Below are positions 62,301 through 64,000 of a DNA stretch of 64,000 nt, piece after piece (the stretch's first letter is position 1; every line of letters begins with the position of its first letter). The stretch spans positions 18,774 through 82,773 of the forward strand of contig CALUVR010000007.1 in assembly GCA_944324285.1 (NCBI GenBank). Direction: 5' to 3'. Under the pieces are notes generated by a model. It had not been told where the DNA came from, searched no databases, and saw nothing but the letters and a program-made list of their open reading frames with translations. The translations under genes and the position numbers were made by a program. The stretch comes from Candidatus Gastranaerophilales bacterium. GTDB taxonomy: Bacteria > Cyanobacteriota > Vampirovibrionia > Gastranaerophilales > Gastranaerophilaceae.

Positions 62301-63270
62301 GATTATTAAATTTTGTAAGATATTCATCATAGGATTTTTGATCATTCTCTTCTAATGCAATATGAGCCAAATTAAATAACGGATTATCATATTTTGAATC
62401 TAATTTATAAGAAAACTGAAATGCCAGTTTTGCATTAATATTATCGTTAAGATTTTCATAACATATTCCGAGTTTATTGTATATTTTAGCTTTAAATTCT
62501 TTAGATTTATTTTGCCAGTTATCATCTTTATTTAATTCAATATATGTAATACCATCCTCATATTTATATTCGTCAATCAAACGCTGAATTTTCTTCAATT
62601 CGCTATCTTCGTCTCGTTCTTTAGTTCCAAAGTTTGATAACAAAGTATTTTGTAATGCTTGAATTTGACCTGAAACATTTGACACGTTATTTATTATTTC
62701 ATCTGTTGAATTTTTTAGATTTTGATTGATGAGTTCTTGGTTATTAATTATCTTATTAAACGACTCAAGCGTTATTGAAAATATATCAACGATTGCATCT
62801 TTACAAAATGAATTGTCAGCTGCAAAAAACGTTTTAAAACAGCGTTCATATTCTTTTGCAAAGATACTTTTCCAGAGTTCATAAAAATTTTCATCTAAGT
62901 CGTGTCCATTTAATTTATTATATGATTTTAACTTTTCTATTAAAGTGTTGTAAATATCATTATTATTAAATGGTATATCAACTACATTTATATCTTGGAA
63001 TATTACGCCAAGTGCAATATCATCAAGTTCAGATAACTTAGAATATAGGTCTTTAGATATAGGATAAGGGGAAGTATTTTTATCATAAAAAATGTTTAGT
63101 GTTTTATGAAAGGCATTTATAAAAGGAGGTTTAAAACAATTTTTATATTTTGCATATTCTGGATTTTTAAAACTTTTCAGAATTTCATCAAAAGATTTAG
63201 TTGCGGTTTTATTTAACACTAACTTCCCAAGAAATATTGAAATTTTACTGATTGTTGATATTGGTTCCAT
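59395..63270 (-). CDS. Large TPR-repeat protein with a probable C-terminal PIN-like domain
   Basis: 1291 aa, far more AT-rich than its neighbours. Residues 1-220 are helical with a coiled coil (LKNSTDEIINNVSNV). Residues 225-880 are TPR-like helical repeats (KLGICYENLNDNINAKLAFQ, ALEENDQKSYDEYL). Residues about 890-1125 are an alpha/beta stretch that fits a PIN nuclease fold: YPLALISELFG, IIMSPQSLILLKAL, YATCSSDEV and IPLTANDIYCI, with the acidic residues at strand ends expected of PIN domains. Residues 1125-1291 are helical. TPR-PIN proteins, including the described TPR-GreAB-C-PIN architecture, are proposed immune effectors; that assignment is inference. TATAAT lies 12 nt before ATG 63270, with no ribosome site. 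Confidence 0.6.
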   Translation of the reverse strand: MEPISTISKISIFLGKLVLNKTATKSFDEILKSFKNPEYAKYKNCFKPPFINAFHKTLNIFYDKNTSPYPISKDLYSKLSELDDIALGVIFQDINVVDIPFNNNDIYNTLIEKLKSYNKLNGHDLDENFYELWKSIFAKEYERCFKTFFAADNSFCKDAIVDIFSITLESFNKIINNQELINQNLKNSTDEIINNVSNVSGQIQALQNTLLSNFGTKERDEDSELKKIQRLIDEYKYEDGITYIELNKDDNWQNKSKEFKAKIYNKLGICYENLNDNINAKLAFQFSYKLDSKYDNPLFNLAHIALEENDQKSYDEYLTKFNNPNSELYKKLVFLKYLCITKEYDNAKKYLETSLNEVEDYLFLKALLDLKNPKKISSKQAEKNLKEYINNSKQDNIIAKYNLVNCQFINLFNKSKLYFVFDINTDGALKIIPNTLQIKVKQTFFNLLKDLEDVLNGLNKIYKNHQYLITTIKIKIYLIKYLINKFEQNKVNIEEINDIITKNNNDDSVLLETLYLNILCNQYSKAHEIYNLLKDGTKNLSKNNYIIILFGEQKYKEVLEQINEFSELNEQFKIISIYKEYGWEQTEQYIKNNYHNYSDQLLLLCIWLFHDNNYYDDELKLLKQISENIIKYPNKYDCNFVYKIAHGLAFFNTEVDINKLREKVIEKYWTKNKSIENFDIGMLNTIDLFNKGMYSKCLSNLEILEKYKPEDVTIKNLYAQIDSINYNLDTLIENYEKGAREDFLLPTIAKAYIVKKEYSKAKNLINSLKYKEKHKLHYFYLKIELAVARETEDTKIIEIFTQGLQEFPEDLKLNQMLFGFLLKSHTVNEQTKNLFQQCSKVLEKNKLLCSFKIDMDNPIEGLKQAIETFEPYKKQVERERLFENGLQNYNEFKYPLALISELFGTKQSVLFSNFIENDGQIIALTRRTNEEYKEEVDLINKTKNIIMSPQSLILLKALNIDDIVFNNLKIKITAQTKNEINFILNDITGETIEKLIRDKDGNPHIIFVKNEIYKYKEYLKNCLNILEQANFKSQSKKALPLIEASEKLKSKDFLYDAIVSVQNNYATCSSDEVTHIISKEFKFRDLSIISIIKYLKENNIISSKKEAELKYKLVEFNCKYIPLTANDIYCITDLKLEKLQKILDYLDEQFDKESVTDVLSEYVYILNQDNNFSNSKIFEIIDLIFYKCKKLSQREEVIQLFMQYLIRYHHLLSNLVQKYIAYKFWETVSDKESIIDYYKYVIRIVIKVKFKEKQQIIQEIKRIVFNAPSDIKQILNSYAEFIIKLKFSLCK

Positions 63271-63503
63271 ATTCTTATTACCATTATACTTTAATAAAAT
63301 ATTATATACATAATTTTATTAAGCATTTGTATCAAATGACTTGAATAATCTGTCCGGAAGTAACATAGTTTTTGCTAACAATGTATGTAAGAAATGATAT
63401 GTGAAATGGAAAAGGATTTAAATAATCGGCTAAAGGATTGGGAAAAAATGCATAATAAAATCGATGGATACAACTATATTTCAACTTTTGAAAAAATCAT
63501 GTT
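63271..63503. other. AT-rich spacer with degraded coding remains
   Basis: 233 bp between the TPR gene and the AAA+ fragment. A frame from ATG 63406 (MEKDLNNRLKDWEKMHNK) runs past the start of the fragment and stops, suggesting a broken gene. Nothing else seen. Confidence 0.35.
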
Positions 63504-63923
63504 ATGCAGATATCAATTTTTGACGAGGCTGATTCATTCTTGCAAAACCGAAGTAATGCCGTAAGAAACTGGGAAATCTCGCAGGTAAATGAAATGTTGA
63601 CGTGGATGGAATCTCATGAGTATCCGTTTGTGTGTACGACGAATTTGCTTGACACACTTGATGAAGCGAGTTTGAGGAGGTTTACATTTAAAATTAAATT
63701 TGATTTTATGACAAAAGAGCAGGTAAACACAGCATTTGACCACTTTTTTGGAATTAAAAATGTAGATGTGAATATAAAAGGCCTAACTGCCGGTGATTTT
63801 GCAACAGTGAAAAAGAAAGCAGATTTTTTATGTATAACTGATTTAGACGAACTTTCAAAAATGCTTGAAACCGAAGTTAAGGTCAAAAAGTCTAAAGAGT
63901 TGCAGAATTCTGTCGGGTTTTAG
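63504..63923 (+). pseudogene. Truncated AAA+ ATPase, C-terminal part only
   Basis: The 139-codon frame begins directly with Walker B IFDEADSFL, then sensor 1 (FVCTTNLLD), arginine finger SLRRF (about 59-63) and a lid helix, as in AAA+ ATPases of the COG0464 group. The Walker A half is absent and the frame is closed by TGA at 63489 upstream, so this cannot work alone. A remnant of a larger gene, or a piece left by recombination. Confidence 0.7.
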
Positions 63924-64000
63924 TTATTTACGCAAAAGATAATGTGTAGCTCTACCTTTACCCACTTTTTTCATTATTTTTTTAGCAATAAGATCATTAA
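63924..64000 (-). CDS. C-terminal end of a winged-helix-containing protein, partial
   Basis: The minus strand carries an open frame ending NDLIAKKIMKKVGKGRATHY-LLRK and TAA at 63924-63926, with the 5' part beyond the window. The K-VGKGRATHY-type ending is that of a winged helix often closing AlbA_2/Schlafen-type ATP-binding or Fic-type regulators. Only 24 codons are visible, so the family is a guess. Confidence 0.4.
   Translation of the reverse strand, partial: NDLIAKKIMKKVGKGRATHYLLRK

Noticed and set aside
1..64000. tRNA or rRNA genes
   Set aside because: No cloverleaf with GTTCRANNC and CCA-type ends, nor rRNA blocks, were found in any spacer by reading; a tRNAscan run would be decisive.

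Overview
The window looks like a chromosomal segment of a gut-type, non-photosynthetic relative of the cyanobacteria (Candidatus Gastranaerophilales / Melainabacteria, Vampirovibrionia). This placement is inference from gene content. The supporting signs are an LdpA-type protein (29504-30430) otherwise known from cyanobacteria, a prepilin-like protein opening with the FTLAEVLITLGIIGVVSAMT pattern I associate with this lineage, AT-rich DNA with GGAGG-type ribosome sites, and a diderm-type envelope set (AsmA-like, OmpH/Skp-like, OmpA-domain and glycan-building proteins). No rRNA or tRNA gene was found.

Layout. 1-8.4 kb: end of an MFS exporter, a ribbon-helix-helix regulator facing a prepilin-like gene, adenine deaminase, a WG-repeat secreted protein, and an AsmA-like protein with an L,D-transpeptidase. 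8.4-16.6 kb: repeats, an HD phosphohydrolase, a Mrr-nuclease/STAND-type NTPase (probable phage defence), a HAD phosphatase overlapping a kinase-like gene, and tpiA. 17-26 kb (minus strand): iron alcohol dehydrogenase with a long structured leader, a UDP-xylose-synthase-type enzyme, two GT61 paralogues, pgk, prs and a GT8 glycosyltransferase. 26.5-29.5 kb: a MotA/MotB-like pair resembling ZorA/ZorB of the Zorya defence system but without the usual partner genes, followed by a DUF711 (UPF0210) gene. 29.5-36.4 kb (minus): LdpA homologue, beta-lactamase-fold hydrolase, glyoxalase, a lineage protein, GNAT, ribBA and ribE.

36.4-44.4 kb (minus) is a textbook fatty-acid operon (DUF177-rpmF-plsX-fabH-fabD-fabG-acpP-fabF). 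It carries a HepT/MntA toxin-antitoxin pair between fabH and fabD and two small unknown proteins. 44.8-53.6 kb holds ompH, a shortened uvrC, a parvulin and response regulator pair, a membrane-anchored small heat-shock-like protein, an RHH protein, an RNase HIII catalytic domain coupled to PBP1A, a cysteine-cluster protein, beta-carbonic anhydrase and ferritin. 54-55 kb holds a 44-aa gene, a hairpin-rich likely RNA element and a small winged-helix protein behind a consensus promoter. 55-59 kb holds clpB, a repeat array and an HMGL-like aldolase. 59.4-64 kb is a very AT-rich end with a 1291-aa TPR protein carrying a possible C-terminal PIN domain, a truncated AAA+ ATPase and the end of a winged-helix gene. 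It reads as an eroding defence or accessory region.

Seven intergenic stretches (near 0.6, 3.6, 8.7, 16.8, 23.4, 44.6 and 58 kb) are mosaics of the same few palindromic modules, some in exact tandem duplication. A second pattern is a hairpin followed by a GATTAGA-type tail before several start codons (adh, ferritin, clpB, plsX). The best candidates for undescribed biology are the ZorAB-like pair, the Mrr-STAND protein, the TPR/PIN protein, the toxin-antitoxin pair inside the fab operon and the GATTAGA leader element.
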